Assembly (NCBI RefSeq): GCF_000620045.1
Contig: NZ_JHVH01000003.1
Location: 124,001 to 188,000, forward strand
Direction: 5' to 3'
Length of the DNA stretch: 64,000 nt
DNA from: Halomonas halodenitrificans DSM 735
GTDB taxonomy: Bacteria > Pseudomonadota > Gammaproteobacteria > Pseudomonadales > Halomonadaceae
Position 1 is the first letter of the stretch; each line of letters begins with the position of its first letter. The translations under genes and the position numbers were made by a program. Shown here piece after piece: positions 27,246 through 35,880 of this stretch. The notes beneath the pieces are model-generated. The model was not told where the DNA came from. It saw nothing but the letters and a program-made list of their open reading frames with translations, and searched no databases.

Positions 27246-28988
27246 ATGAAATCGATAACAATGCGACTCTCTCTCCTGGCCGTGGGTGTCACCCTGGCCA
27301 GTAGCGCCCTATACGCCGATGATACCGACACACGTGCCATCGCGGAGCGTTTGGTCGATGAACACTTCCAGAATTCCACGCTGTCCCGCGAGCAGCAGGT
27401 CGAGGAACTGATGTGGTTTGCCAAGGCGGCCGAACCCTTCCGCGGCATGGAGGTCAACACCGTGGCAGAGGGGCTGACCACGCATATCTATGAGCGTGAT
27501 GTGCTGGCCGAGGCCTTCAGCGAACTGACCGGGATCGAGCTGACCCACAACATCATCGGCGAGGGTGATGTCGTCAACAACATGCAGACCCAGATGCAGT
27601 CGGGGCGCAACATCTACGACGGCTACGTCAATGACTCCGATTCAATCGGCACGCATGTTCGTTATGGCACCACAATCAATATTTCTGACGCCATGGACAA
27701 TGAGTGGGCCGATTATACCCTGCCGACCCTGGACCTGGATGATTTCATCGGCCTGCAGTACGGCACGGGGCCCGACGGCAGCCTCTACCAGATGCCCACC
27801 CAGCAGTTCGCCAACCTCTATTGGTTCCGCTACGACTGGTTCCAGCGCGACGACTTCCAGGAACAGTTCAAGGACGCCTATGGCTACGAGCTGGGGGTGC
27901 CGACCAACTGGACCGCCTATGAGGATATCGCCGAATTCTTCACCGAGCGGGTGGGCGAGATCGATGGTACCAAGGTGTATGGCCATATGGATTACGGGCG
28001 CCGCGACCCATCACTGGGTTGGCGTTTCCACGACTCCTGGCTCTCGATGGCCGGCATGGGCAGCCCCGGCGTGCCCTTCGGCAACCCGGTCGATGACTGG
28101 GGCATTCGCGTGAACGAGGAGAGCCAGCCCGTCGGGGCAAGCCTGTCCCGGGGCGGGGCGACCAACTCACCGGCATCGGTGTTTGCCGTTACCAAGATGG
28201 TGGACTGGCTCGAGAAGTATGCGCCCCCCGAGGCGAGTGGCATGACCTTCGGCGAGGCGGGGCCGGTGCCGGCCCAGGGCAATGTCGCCCAGCAGATGTT
28301 TTGGTATACGGCCTTCACGGCGGACATGACGGATGCGTCGCTGTCGGTCACCGACGACGAGGGGAATCCTAAGTGGCGCATGGCGCCGTCGCCGACCGGC
28401 CCCTACTGGGAAGAAGGCATGAAGGTGGGGTATCAGGACGTCGGTGCCTGGACCTTCTTCGATTCCACGCCGGAGGATCGCCGTACGGCCGCCTGGCTGT
28501 TCGCGCAATTCAGCGTTTCCAAGACGGTATCGCTGGAGAAGCTCATGGAAGGGCTCACGCCAATTCGCGAGTCGGACATATTCTCCGAGCAGATGACCGA
28601 GATGGCGCCCAAGCTTGGCGGCCTGGTGGAGTTCTATCGCAGCCCCAACGAGTCCAACTGGACGCCGTCTTCCACCAACGTGCCGGACTATCCGCGCATG
28701 GCCCCGCTGTGGTGGCAGAACCTGGCGCCTGCCGTCAGCGGTGATATCTCTCCCCAGGAAGCGCTCGACAACCTGGCGGGGGATCTCGACAGCATCATGG
28801 CCCGCCTGGCGCGAGCCAAGGTGTTCTCGACCTATGCCCCCAACCTCAACGACGAGCGCGATCCCCAGTACTGGCTGGACCAGGAGGGGGCCCCCAAGCC
28901 CCGGCTGGACGACGAGATGCCCCAGGGGACTACCGTTCCCTACGACCAGCTGATGGAGGAGTGGATGGCCGCCGGGTCTCGTGAGTGA
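27246..28988 (+). CDS. glpV: Glycerol ABC transporter substrate-binding protein GlpV
   Basis: The 580-residue periplasmic binding protein has a Sec signal peptide (residues 1-24, ending LYA). It is longer than most family-1 solute-binding proteins, as in rhizobial GlpV. Landmarks include GDVVNNMQTQMQSGRNIYDGYVNDSD-type ligand pocket text near residue 105, the SLSRGGATNSPASVF block and a long C-terminal ERDPQYWLDQEGAPKPRLDDEMPQG. The start at 27246 is chosen for the AAGAGG site and signal peptide. As the last operon gene it is separated from glpU by 60 bp. A direct repeat spans its stop codon. Confidence 0.87.
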   Translation: MKSITMRLSLLAVGVTLASSALYADDTDTRAIAERLVDEHFQNSTLSREQQVEELMWFAKAAEPFRGMEVNTVAEGLTTHIYERDVLAEAFSELTGIELTHNIIGEGDVVNNMQTQMQSGRNIYDGYVNDSDSIGTHVRYGTTINISDAMDNEWADYTLPTLDLDDFIGLQYGTGPDGSLYQMPTQQFANLYWFRYDWFQRDDFQEQFKDAYGYELGVPTNWTAYEDIAEFFTERVGEIDGTKVYGHMDYGRRDPSLGWRFHDSWLSMAGMGSPGVPFGNPVDDWGIRVNEESQPVGASLSRGGATNSPASVFAVTKMVDWLEKYAPPEASGMTFGEAGPVPAQGNVAQQMFWYTAFTADMTDASLSVTDDEGNPKWRMAPSPTGPYWEEGMKVGYQDVGAWTFFDSTPEDRRTAAWLFAQFSVSKTVSLEKLMEGLTPIRESDIFSEQMTEMAPKLGGLVEFYRSPNESNWTPSSTNVPDYPRMAPLWWQNLAPAVSGDISPQEALDNLAGDLDSIMARLARAKVFSTYAPNLNDERDPQYWLDQEGAPKPRLDDEMPQGTTVPYDQLMEEWMAAGSRE

Positions 28989-29079
28989 ATGAGAGGCGAG
29001 CGGGGCACCGGCGTTTCCCCATGACCCGCCGATACAGCAGGGCAGGGGGAGTGACCACCGGGTCTCGTGAGTGAATGAG
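28972..29079. repeat. 22-bp direct repeat around the glpV stop codon
   Basis: A 22-bp sequence beginning CCGGGTCTCGTGAG and ending TGAATGAG occurs perfectly at 28972-28993 and 29058-29079, 86 bp apart. The first copy encodes the last residues and stop of GlpV (AGSRE-stop); the second is non-coding. Confidence 0.95.
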
Positions 29080-29088
29080 TGATGGACA

Positions 29089-29127
29089 GGGCCCCGCTCG
29101 ATGACAATCGAGCGGGGCCCGTTATTT
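29089..29127 (+). terminator. Intrinsic terminator of the glpSTPQUV operon
   Basis: A perfect 14-bp stem (GGGCCCCGCTCGAT with ATCGAGCGGGGCCC) closes a GACA loop and is followed by GTTATTTTC. It lies 100 bp after glpV, past the second repeat copy. Confidence 0.92.
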
Positions 29128-29200
29128 TCGGTGCTTCGCAGACTGGCCTGCTAGAATGCCGCGCGAGCCATCGCCTGCCATCCATTCCAGGAGCCTTGTC

Positions 29201-30439
29201 ATGCCAGATACCGCGGCCTCGCGGCCCGCTACCCCTCTTCCCCGCACGCTGCTCACCGGCGTGCAGATGCTGTTCGTTGCCTTCGGTTCCCTGGTGCTGG
29301 TGCCGTTGCTGACCGGCCTGGACCCTAGCGTGGCCCTGTTCACCGCCGGTATCGGTACGCTGCTGTTCCACGGTGTAACCGGCCTGACGGTGCCGGTCTT
29401 TCTGGCATCGTCCTTCGCCTTTATTGCGCCGATTCAGGGGTCGATTGCCAACTTTGGAGTATCGGCGACGCTGGGCGGACTGATGGTCGCCGGCCTGGTC
29501 TATGTGGTGGTCTCCCAGGCGGTACGCCTCAAGGGAACCGTGTGGTTGCACCGCCTGTTGCCGCCGGTGGTGGTGGGGCCGGTGATCATGGTGATCGGCC
29601 TGGCCCTCGCGCCGGTGGCGGTCAGCATGGCGACCGGCGAGACCAGCGATCATATCGGCTACGGTCCGGCGCTGTTTCTCTCCATGACCAGCCTCCTGGT
29701 GACCCTGGTACTGGCGGTATTTGGCCGCGGCATTATCCGGTTGATCCCCATCATGGGAGGCATCGCCACCGGCTATGGGCTGGCGTTGATCATGGGGCTG
29801 GTGGATTTTACCCCGATGCACGAATCGGCCTGGCTGGCCATACCCGCCTTCACCGCGCCAAGCTTCCACTGGGCGGCGATCCTGTTCATGATTCCGGTGG
29901 CGATCGCCCCGGCCGTGGAGCATATCGGCGACATGGTCGCCATCGGCTCGGTGACCCGCAGGAATTACCTGGAGACGCCCGGCCTGCACCGCACCCTGCT
30001 GGGAGACGGCCTGGCCACCATGGCGGCCGCACTCTTCGGTGGCCCGCCCAACACCACCTATTCCGAAGTCACCGGGGCGGTGACCCTGATCCGTGCCTTC
30101 GACCCGCGCATCATGCTGGTGGCGGCCTGTACGGCCATTGGCCTGGCCTTCGTCGCCAAGCTGGGGGCGCTGCTGCAGACCATTCCGGGGCCGGTGATGG
30201 GGGGGATCATGACCCTGCTGTTCGGCTCCATCGCCGTGGTGGGCATGAATACCCTGGTGCGGGCCGGCGACTCGCTCACCGCGCCGCGCAACCTGGTGGT
30301 GATCTCGCTGATCCTGGTATTCGGCATCGGCGGCATGCAGGTGGGCGGCGGCCAGTTCACCCTGCAGGGGGTGAGCCTGGCCGCCCTGGTCGGCATCGTC
30401 CTTAACTGGATACTGCCCGGCGCCAAAGAAGACGAATAA
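29201..30439 (+). CDS. uraA: NCS2-family uracil permease
   Basis: This 412-residue proton symporter has about 14 membrane segments. Landmarks are GVQMLFVAFGSLVLVPLLTGLDPSVALFTAGIGTLLF, PVFLASSFAFIAPIQ, the NCS2 motif IPVAIAPAVEHIGDM (substrate-binding Glu and His) and GGPPNTTYSEVTGAVTLIRAFDPR. These favour uracil (UraA branch) rather than xanthine. The ATG at 29201 follows AGGAG. It would work with upp, 6.7 kb upstream, in pyrimidine salvage. Confidence 0.9.
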   Translation: MPDTAASRPATPLPRTLLTGVQMLFVAFGSLVLVPLLTGLDPSVALFTAGIGTLLFHGVTGLTVPVFLASSFAFIAPIQGSIANFGVSATLGGLMVAGLVYVVVSQAVRLKGTVWLHRLLPPVVVGPVIMVIGLALAPVAVSMATGETSDHIGYGPALFLSMTSLLVTLVLAVFGRGIIRLIPIMGGIATGYGLALIMGLVDFTPMHESAWLAIPAFTAPSFHWAAILFMIPVAIAPAVEHIGDMVAIGSVTRRNYLETPGLHRTLLGDGLATMAAALFGGPPNTTYSEVTGAVTLIRAFDPRIMLVAACTAIGLAFVAKLGALLQTIPGPVMGGIMTLLFGSIAVVGMNTLVRAGDSLTAPRNLVVISLILVFGIGGMQVGGGQFTLQGVSLAALVGIVLNWILPGAKEDE

Positions 30440-30441
30440 CG

Positions 30442-30492
30442 AGTCCCGGTAGCGGCGGGTCGGGTCTTTATAGGCGTCGACGCGGCGGTCCC
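30442..30492. repeat. Non-coding near-copy of the 3' end of aguB
   Basis: This 51-bp stretch matches 30533-30583, the last 17 codons of aguB, at 49 of 51 positions, 91 bp away in direct orientation. It sits between the uraA stop and the aguB stop, so it is a duplicated gene tail rather than part of any gene. Confidence 0.93.
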
Positions 30493-30530
30493 GGCCGGTA
30501 TGGAGAGTAGCCAGGTCCGTCGCTGGTGAT

Positions 30531-31430
30531 TCAGTCCCGGTAGCGGCGGGTCAGGTCTTTATAGGCGTCGATGCGGCGGTCCCTGAGGTACGGCCAGATT
30601 CGTCGCACGTCTTCGCTGCGGTCCATGTCCAGGGTCACCATCAGCCGCTCGGCCTGGGTCCCGGCATGGGCCAGCAGTTCGCCCTGGGGGCCGGCGATAA
30701 AGCTGCCCCCCCAGAAGTCGATGCCGCCGCCGATGCCGGAGCGGTCGGGCTCGTGGTCGACCCGGTTGGCCACGATCACCGGCACGCCATTGGCGACTGC
30801 GTGGCTTCGCTGGATCAGCGTCCAGGCCTCCTTCTGGCGGGCCTTTTCATCGTCCTCATCGACCGGGTCCCAGCCGATGGCCGTGGGGTAGAGCAGCAGC
30901 TCGGCTCCGGCCAGGGCCATCAGCCGCGCCGCTTCCGGATACCACTGGTCCCAGCACACCAGCAAGCCGAGTCGACCGACCGAGGTGTCGATCGGCGCGA
31001 AGCCCTCACCGGGGCCGTCGGCGTCGCCCGGCGTGAAGTAAAATTTCTCGTAGAAGCCCGGGTCATCGGGGATATGCATCTTGCGGTAGTGACCCACGCT
31101 ACCCAGTTGACGATCGTAGACCACGGCGGTGTTGTGATAGAGGCCGGCGGCGCGGCGCTCGAAGAGTGAGCCCACCAGCACGATATCGAGCTCCGCGGCA
31201 AGAGCGGCCAGGCGGCTGCCGGTGGGGCCGTCCAGGGGCTCGGCGAGGTCGAACAGCTCGGTATCCTCGTATTGACAGAAATAGTGGGTGGCGTGCAGCT
31301 CCTGCAGCATGACCAGTTCGGCACCGGCCGCGGCCAGTTCACGGATGCCGGCCTCGCTCTCGGCGAGGCTTCTGGCCTTGTCGGGCCAGCCGGGCTGTTG
31401 GACCAGGCCGACCTTCAGGTGGCGGGACAT
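30531..31430 (-). CDS. aguB: N-carbamoylputrescine amidase
   Basis: AguB hydrolyses N-carbamoylputrescine to putrescine, CO2 and ammonia. The 299-residue nitrilase-superfamily protein has the catalytic triad Glu 44 (LQELHATHYFCQ), Lys 117 (YRKMHIPDDP) and Cys 159 (LLVCWDQWYPE), with the AguB-typical PTAIGWDP and GGIDFWGGSFIAGPQGE. The ATG at 31430 follows AGGAGA. It lies 17 bp after aguA on the same strand, completing the agmatine-to-putrescine route. Confidence 0.94.
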   Translation of the reverse strand: MSRHLKVGLVQQPGWPDKARSLAESEAGIRELAAAGAELVMLQELHATHYFCQYEDTELFDLAEPLDGPTGSRLAALAAELDIVLVGSLFERRAAGLYHNTAVVYDRQLGSVGHYRKMHIPDDPGFYEKFYFTPGDADGPGEGFAPIDTSVGRLGLLVCWDQWYPEAARLMALAGAELLLYPTAIGWDPVDEDDEKARQKEAWTLIQRSHAVANGVPVIVANRVDHEPDRSGIGGGIDFWGGSFIAGPQGELLAHAGTQAERLMVTLDMDRSEDVRRIWPYLRDRRIDAYKDLTRRYRD

Positions 31431-31447
31431 GGTGATATCTCCTCGTT

Positions 31448-32497
31448 TCAACAGGTCGTCGTGGCTGTCAGGCTGTTGCGGGGCAGCTGCATGGTCAGAC
31501 AGTGCAGGCTGCCGTGTTGACGGATCACGCTGCGACAGTCGATGGGCACGATGTCGCGGCCCGGGAAGGCACCACTCAGGGCGACGAGGGCCCGGGCGTC
31601 GGCGGCGTCGGCATAGGTAGGCACCAGCACGGCGCCGTTGATGATCAGGAAGTTGGCATAAGTCGCCGGAAGGCGATGGCCATCCTCGGGGTCTCGGCAG
31701 GGCGAGGGCCAGGGCAGGGGGACCAGGCGATAGGGCTGGCCGTCGGCGCGACGCAGGGCCTTGAGCTCTTCCTCCATGGCCGATAGTGCCGGGTAGTGAG
31801 GGTCCTGGTCATCATCACAGCACACATAGGCGATCGTGCCGGGATCGCAGAAGCGTGCCAGGGTGTCGATATGACTGTCGGTGTCGTCGCCTTCCAGGTG
31901 GCCATTGGCTAGCCACAGCACGCGATTCACGCCGAAGTCCTGGTGCAACCACTCTTCCACGGCTCGGCGGTCGAGCCCTGGGTTGCGATTGGGGTTGAGC
32001 AGGCAGGCCTCGGTGGTGAGCAGGGTGCCCTCGCCATCACTCTCGATGGCGCCGCCCTCGAGCACCAGTCCTCGTTCGCTGACCGGGCCGGCGAATACGC
32101 CGGCGGCGGCGAGGCGCCGTGTCAGGGTGTTGTCTCGGGCGGCGGGAAACTTGCCGCCCCAGCCGGTGAACTCATAGTCGTGCAGCACCAGCCTGCCAGC
32201 GTGCTCCACCGCCAGGGGGCCATGGTCGCGGGCCCAGGTGTCGTCTGTCTCGGCGACCACCAGCCGCAATCGCTCGGTGGGGACGCCGAGTCGTGCGAAG
32301 CGTCGCTCGAGCCGGGTTCGAACGAGAGGGGTCGGGACGCTGATCAGCACGCTCTGGTAGCGGGCGATGGCGACCACCATCGCCTCCAGCGTTGACTCGA
32401 TGCGCTCAAGCATCGAGGCCCAGTCGCTTTCCTGGCTGGGCCAGGTCAATAGTACGGCATCCTGGGGATGCCACTCGGGGAGCAGGCGTGTGGCCAT
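31448..32497 (-). CDS. aguA: Agmatine deiminase
   Basis: AguA converts agmatine to N-carbamoylputrescine and ammonia. The 349-residue protein has the family pattern: PEWHPQDAVLLTWP, TDDTWARDHGPL, EGGAIESDGEGTLLTTEACLLNPNRNP, WLANGHLEGDDTDSHIDTLARF and the catalytic Cys 333 in HGSLHCLTMQ. It is the first gene of the aguA-aguB pair and gives putrescine synthesis from arginine-derived agmatine. Confidence 0.95.
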   Translation of the reverse strand: MATRLLPEWHPQDAVLLTWPSQESDWASMLERIESTLEAMVVAIARYQSVLISVPTPLVRTRLERRFARLGVPTERLRLVVAETDDTWARDHGPLAVEHAGRLVLHDYEFTGWGGKFPAARDNTLTRRLAAAGVFAGPVSERGLVLEGGAIESDGEGTLLTTEACLLNPNRNPGLDRRAVEEWLHQDFGVNRVLWLANGHLEGDDTDSHIDTLARFCDPGTIAYVCCDDDQDPHYPALSAMEEELKALRRADGQPYRLVPLPWPSPCRDPEDGHRLPATYANFLIINGAVLVPTYADAADARALVALSGAFPGRDIVPIDCRSVIRQHGSLHCLTMQLPRNSLTATTTC

Positions 32498-32653
32498 CGG
32501 GTCGATTCCGGATCGCGAGGTGTCAGGTCGCGAATGTAGGTGGCCCGAGGGCGCTATGCAAGAGCCGAAGAAGGGAGGGAGTGGCTGGTCTTCCCTTCGG
32601 TGGATGGTACTCTTGAATCTACCATGACTGTCGCCGGGTCGATAAGGAGCCGC

Positions 32654-33475
32654 ATGCGCGCCAATGTCCTACTACCTTTGATGATCGTGCTGGGCCAGAT
32701 ACTCGGTGGCTGTACGGTGCTTTCCGACGATGAGTCGGTGGTGGCCGCCTCGGCACGCCTCGAGGAGCGCCGGGCCCTGTTCGACCAGCCGTATATCGAT
32801 CCCCTGACACGCTACCTGGAAACACACGGCGACGATCCGCGTTATGCCGATGTGTTGACGGCTATCCTGGTGGAGCGCGATCGTCGTTGCGCCGCGATCG
32901 CCGACGAATACACCCAGCGCCCGGTCAACCGTGAGACGCTGGCACGCTACCGGCGTGGTTACCTGTATTCCTGTCCCGCCGATGTAAATGCCTTCCATGC
33001 ACGGGTGCGCGCGCAGGACGCGAGCCGCGCCGCCACGGCGTCACAGCCCGAGGAAGAGCCCGAATCCGAGGAGATGGAAGAGGTCGAGGGGGCGCAGGAC
33101 TCCGGCGCTCTGGATGCGTCTGTCGCCTCCCTGGCCGAGAGAGACAAGCGGGTCGAGGAATCCCTGGAACGGCGCCAGCGCAACGACTGCTATCTGCTGT
33201 TCACCATACGTAACCTGGGAGAAGCCCGAGAGGCCTGCCGTGAGCCCGCCGAGCAGGGCGATGCTCGCGCCCAGCGACACATGGGCAGCATGGCCGAGAT
33301 AAAGGGGGATCGGCAGGAGGCCGTGCGCTGGTATCGCCGGGCTGTCGATAACGGCGATGCGAAGGCCGGTGAGAGGCTCGCGGCGCTCACCGGCTCCGGC
33401 CTGGATGTTGAGACGAAAGATGCCGACACGAAAGATACCGATACGGAAGATGCCGATATCGAGGATGCCGAGTGA
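32654..33475 (+). CDS. Sel1-repeat lipoprotein with acidic repetitive tail
   Basis: This 273-residue protein has a lipoprotein signal peptide (lipobox LGGC, Cys 20). A helical middle region with Glu-rich segment PEEEPESEEMEEVEG is followed by one to two Sel1/TPR-like repeats (EPAEQGDARAQRHMGSMAEI, QEAVRWYRRAVDNGDAKAGERLAAL, residues about 190-250). The final 25 residues come from a 15-bp tandem repeat (DADTK-type units). The ATG at 32654 follows AAGGAG. Its stop overlaps the GTG start of the GGDEF/EAL gene, so the two are coupled; it may be an envelope-side partner (inference). Confidence 0.78.
   Translation: MRANVLLPLMIVLGQILGGCTVLSDDESVVAASARLEERRALFDQPYIDPLTRYLETHGDDPRYADVLTAILVERDRRCAAIADEYTQRPVNRETLARYRRGYLYSCPADVNAFHARVRAQDASRAATASQPEEEPESEEMEEVEGAQDSGALDASVASLAERDKRVEESLERRQRNDCYLLFTIRNLGEAREACREPAEQGDARAQRHMGSMAEIKGDRQEAVRWYRRAVDNGDAKAGERLAALTGSGLDVETKDADTKDTDTEDADIEDAE
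33404..33475 (+). repeat. 15-bp in-frame minisatellite at the 3' end of the Sel1 lipoprotein gene
   Basis: Four and a part units of 15 bp run without interruption to the stop: GATGTTGAGACGAAA, GATGCCGACACGAAA, GATACCGATACGGAA, GATGCCGATATCGAG and GATGCCGAGTGA. They encode a D-x-[DE]-T-[KE] pentapeptide. Confidence 0.9.
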
Positions 33476-35769
33476 GACGCCAGCGCCTCTTCCTGGGTCG
33501 ACGTCCCCTCATCATGCTGCTGCTGGCGTTGCTGGTGGCGCTTTTCTTCGGCGGCATGTGGCTGCTCTCCACGCTGAATCTGCGCTTCTCGGAGGAGACT
33601 CTCTCGGCGCTGCGTGAGCGGCAGATCGAGGAAGCCTTTCATGCCAACCTGGATCGTATCGACGCCCATCACCGGCGGATGGAGCAGAACAGCTGGGGAC
33701 TGACACGAGTCGCGGCCCTGCTTGCCGACATGGACGCGGGAGAGGCCGAGGTATCCGCTGCCCTGCAGCAGTCCCTGGAGGAGTTTGCCGACGCCAGCGG
33801 GGCCACCCTGTTGCTCCCGCGGCTGTCGCCCCCGGTCTCGTTGTTCGCGTATCGTGACGCCGGGCGGGTCGTCGTCGAGCCGCTGGAAAGCGAGGGGCTA
33901 AAGGCGGAGGAGCTGCAGCTGCGCCTCAATGTCTGGCGTGCGGGCAATGACCAGCCGCACTGGACCCCCGCCTACTTCAATACGCGCATCAATGACGCCG
34001 TGATCAGCGTCAGCGCGCCGGTTCGTGATGTCGCCGATCGAGTGGTGGGCATGGCCGCCAGCGACTGGATAGCCGATGACATCATCCGCATAGTCAGCGG
34101 CGTCAGGGTCACGCCGAGCACCTTTGCCTTCCTGGTGGATCAGGAGAATCGCAACCTCTCCAGCCTCGTGAATGCCGAGGATCTGCAGCGTGCCCAGCAG
34201 CTGATCGATGAGGTGTCGGCACTCGAGCTGCATCGCGAAGTGGAAGCGCTGTCGACGGAAGAGGGCATCATGCGTCGCGACCTCACCCTGGCGGGGGAGG
34301 ACTGGTCGCTGTACCACGATGCGACTCGTGCCGGCATGGTATTTGGCATTGCCGTGCCTCGGGCGGAAATCGATGCCGTGCTGGCCCCCATGCGCCTGGT
34401 CAACCTTCGCCTGCTGGTCGGCATCGGGCTGGTCCTGCTGGTGCTGGCCGGGGTGATACTGTTTCTGGTGGCGGGGCTGCTTCGCCAACTGCGTGCGCTC
34501 TATACCGACCCGCTGACTCGACTGCCCAATCGAGCCTGCCTGCTGGCCGATCTCGAAGGCGGGCGAGCGGGGTCGTTGATATTGATCAATGTCGATGGCT
34601 TCAAGCAGATCAATGATCTCTTCGGTCATCGCTGCGGGGATCGCGTCATTCAACGTCTGGCGGTACGCCTGCAGGAGTACCTGGAGGCGACCGACTGTCG
34701 TGGCTGCAAGCTTTATCGAATGCCGGGCGATGAGCATGCGGCCTGGTTGCCTCGCGCCGCGGCCGATGGGTCTCTGGAGGCCATGGTGGAAGCCCTGCAC
34801 CATGACCTGAGCGGGTTGCGGCTGTCGTGGCGAGGTCAGGAGCTGCCCGTGCAGGTGACCATGGGGGTCGCCTCCAGCTGGAGGCTGGAGGCTGGCGAGG
34901 ATACCCTGCTGTCATCGGTCAGCATTGCCCTGCGTCAGGCCCGCGTCGAGAGACGCCCCTATGTCTTCTATGATCCGACCGTCCGGGTACGTCGTAACTA
35001 TGAGCGTAACCTGGACTGGGCCAATCGCCTGGGAGAAGCACTGGAGCAGGATCGGGTGGTGGCATATTTCCAGCCGATCCTCGAGCTGGCGAGTGGGCGG
35101 GTCGACAAGTTCGAGTGCCTGGTGCGCATGTTGGATGAAGAGGGGCATGCGATCGGGCCCGGTGCCTTTCTGGAGGTGGCTCGGCGTAGCCGCCTCTACC
35201 ACCGCCTGACCCTGACCATGGTGGCTCGCTGCCTGGCGGCACTGGCCGAGACCCCTCACGAATACTCGCTGAACCTGTCCGGCGATGACATCATCGACCC
35301 GGAGACCAGCGAGGCGTTGCTGGCGCGGGTGGCCGAGAGCGGTGCCGGGAATCGGCTGATCTTCGAGATCCTCGAGTCGGAAGGCATCGAGAACTATGCG
35401 GCAGTCAGCGACTTTATCGCTCGGGCCAAGGCTCTGGGCGTGCGGATCGCCATCGATGATTTCGGCAGCGGTTATTCGAACTTCGAACACCTGCTGCGCC
35501 TCGATGTGGACCTGCTGAAGATCGATGGAAGCCTGGTGCGTCAGCTCGATACCGACTCCGATGCCGAGACCCTGATCCGGGGTATCGTGGGCTTCGCCCG
35601 TGAGATGGGCATCACCACGGTGGCGGAATTTGTCCACGACGCGGCGATACTGGAGCGGGTGAGAGTGCTGGGCGTGGACTTTGCCCAGGGGGCCAGCATC
35701 GGCATGCCGGGGCCGTCTCCCGAGTTCGCGAGTGCCGCCGGCAAGGGTCGTGCAAATCCCGTGAAATAG
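33472..35769 (+). CDS. Membrane GGDEF/EAL protein with degenerate GGDEF and intact-looking EAL domain
   Basis: The 765-residue protein has a membrane helix (about 13-33), a periplasmic Cache-like sensor (about 35-300), a second helix (about 305-330), a GGDEF domain (about 345-500) and an EAL domain (about 515-755). The GGDEF signature is PGDEH (418-422), so cyclase activity is unlikely. The EAL motif reads ECL (548-550), and NLSGDD, EILESE, IDDFGSGYSN, LLKIDG, VAEFV and FAQG retain the metal- and substrate-binding residues, so c-di-GMP phosphodiesterase activity is plausible. GTG start overlaps the lipoprotein stop. Confidence 0.87.
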   Translation: MRRQRLFLGRRPLIMLLLALLVALFFGGMWLLSTLNLRFSEETLSALRERQIEEAFHANLDRIDAHHRRMEQNSWGLTRVAALLADMDAGEAEVSAALQQSLEEFADASGATLLLPRLSPPVSLFAYRDAGRVVVEPLESEGLKAEELQLRLNVWRAGNDQPHWTPAYFNTRINDAVISVSAPVRDVADRVVGMAASDWIADDIIRIVSGVRVTPSTFAFLVDQENRNLSSLVNAEDLQRAQQLIDEVSALELHREVEALSTEEGIMRRDLTLAGEDWSLYHDATRAGMVFGIAVPRAEIDAVLAPMRLVNLRLLVGIGLVLLVLAGVILFLVAGLLRQLRALYTDPLTRLPNRACLLADLEGGRAGSLILINVDGFKQINDLFGHRCGDRVIQRLAVRLQEYLEATDCRGCKLYRMPGDEHAAWLPRAAADGSLEAMVEALHHDLSGLRLSWRGQELPVQVTMGVASSWRLEAGEDTLLSSVSIALRQARVERRPYVFYDPTVRVRRNYERNLDWANRLGEALEQDRVVAYFQPILELASGRVDKFECLVRMLDEEGHAIGPGAFLEVARRSRLYHRLTLTMVARCLAALAETPHEYSLNLSGDDIIDPETSEALLARVAESGAGNRLIFEILESEGIENYAAVSDFIARAKALGVRIAIDDFGSGYSNFEHLLRLDVDLLKIDGSLVRQLDTDSDAETLIRGIVGFAREMGITTVAEFVHDAAILERVRVLGVDFAQGASIGMPGPSPEFASAAGKGRANPVK

Positions 35770-35880
35770 CCTTGCCGGCGGTGCAGCGTCACGGCAAAAG
35801 CCTTACCATGGGCGCCCGCTGTCTGACTGCCGGGCCATCGCTGCCCTGCTACAAGGCTCTCGCCGACAAGGAACGCCATC

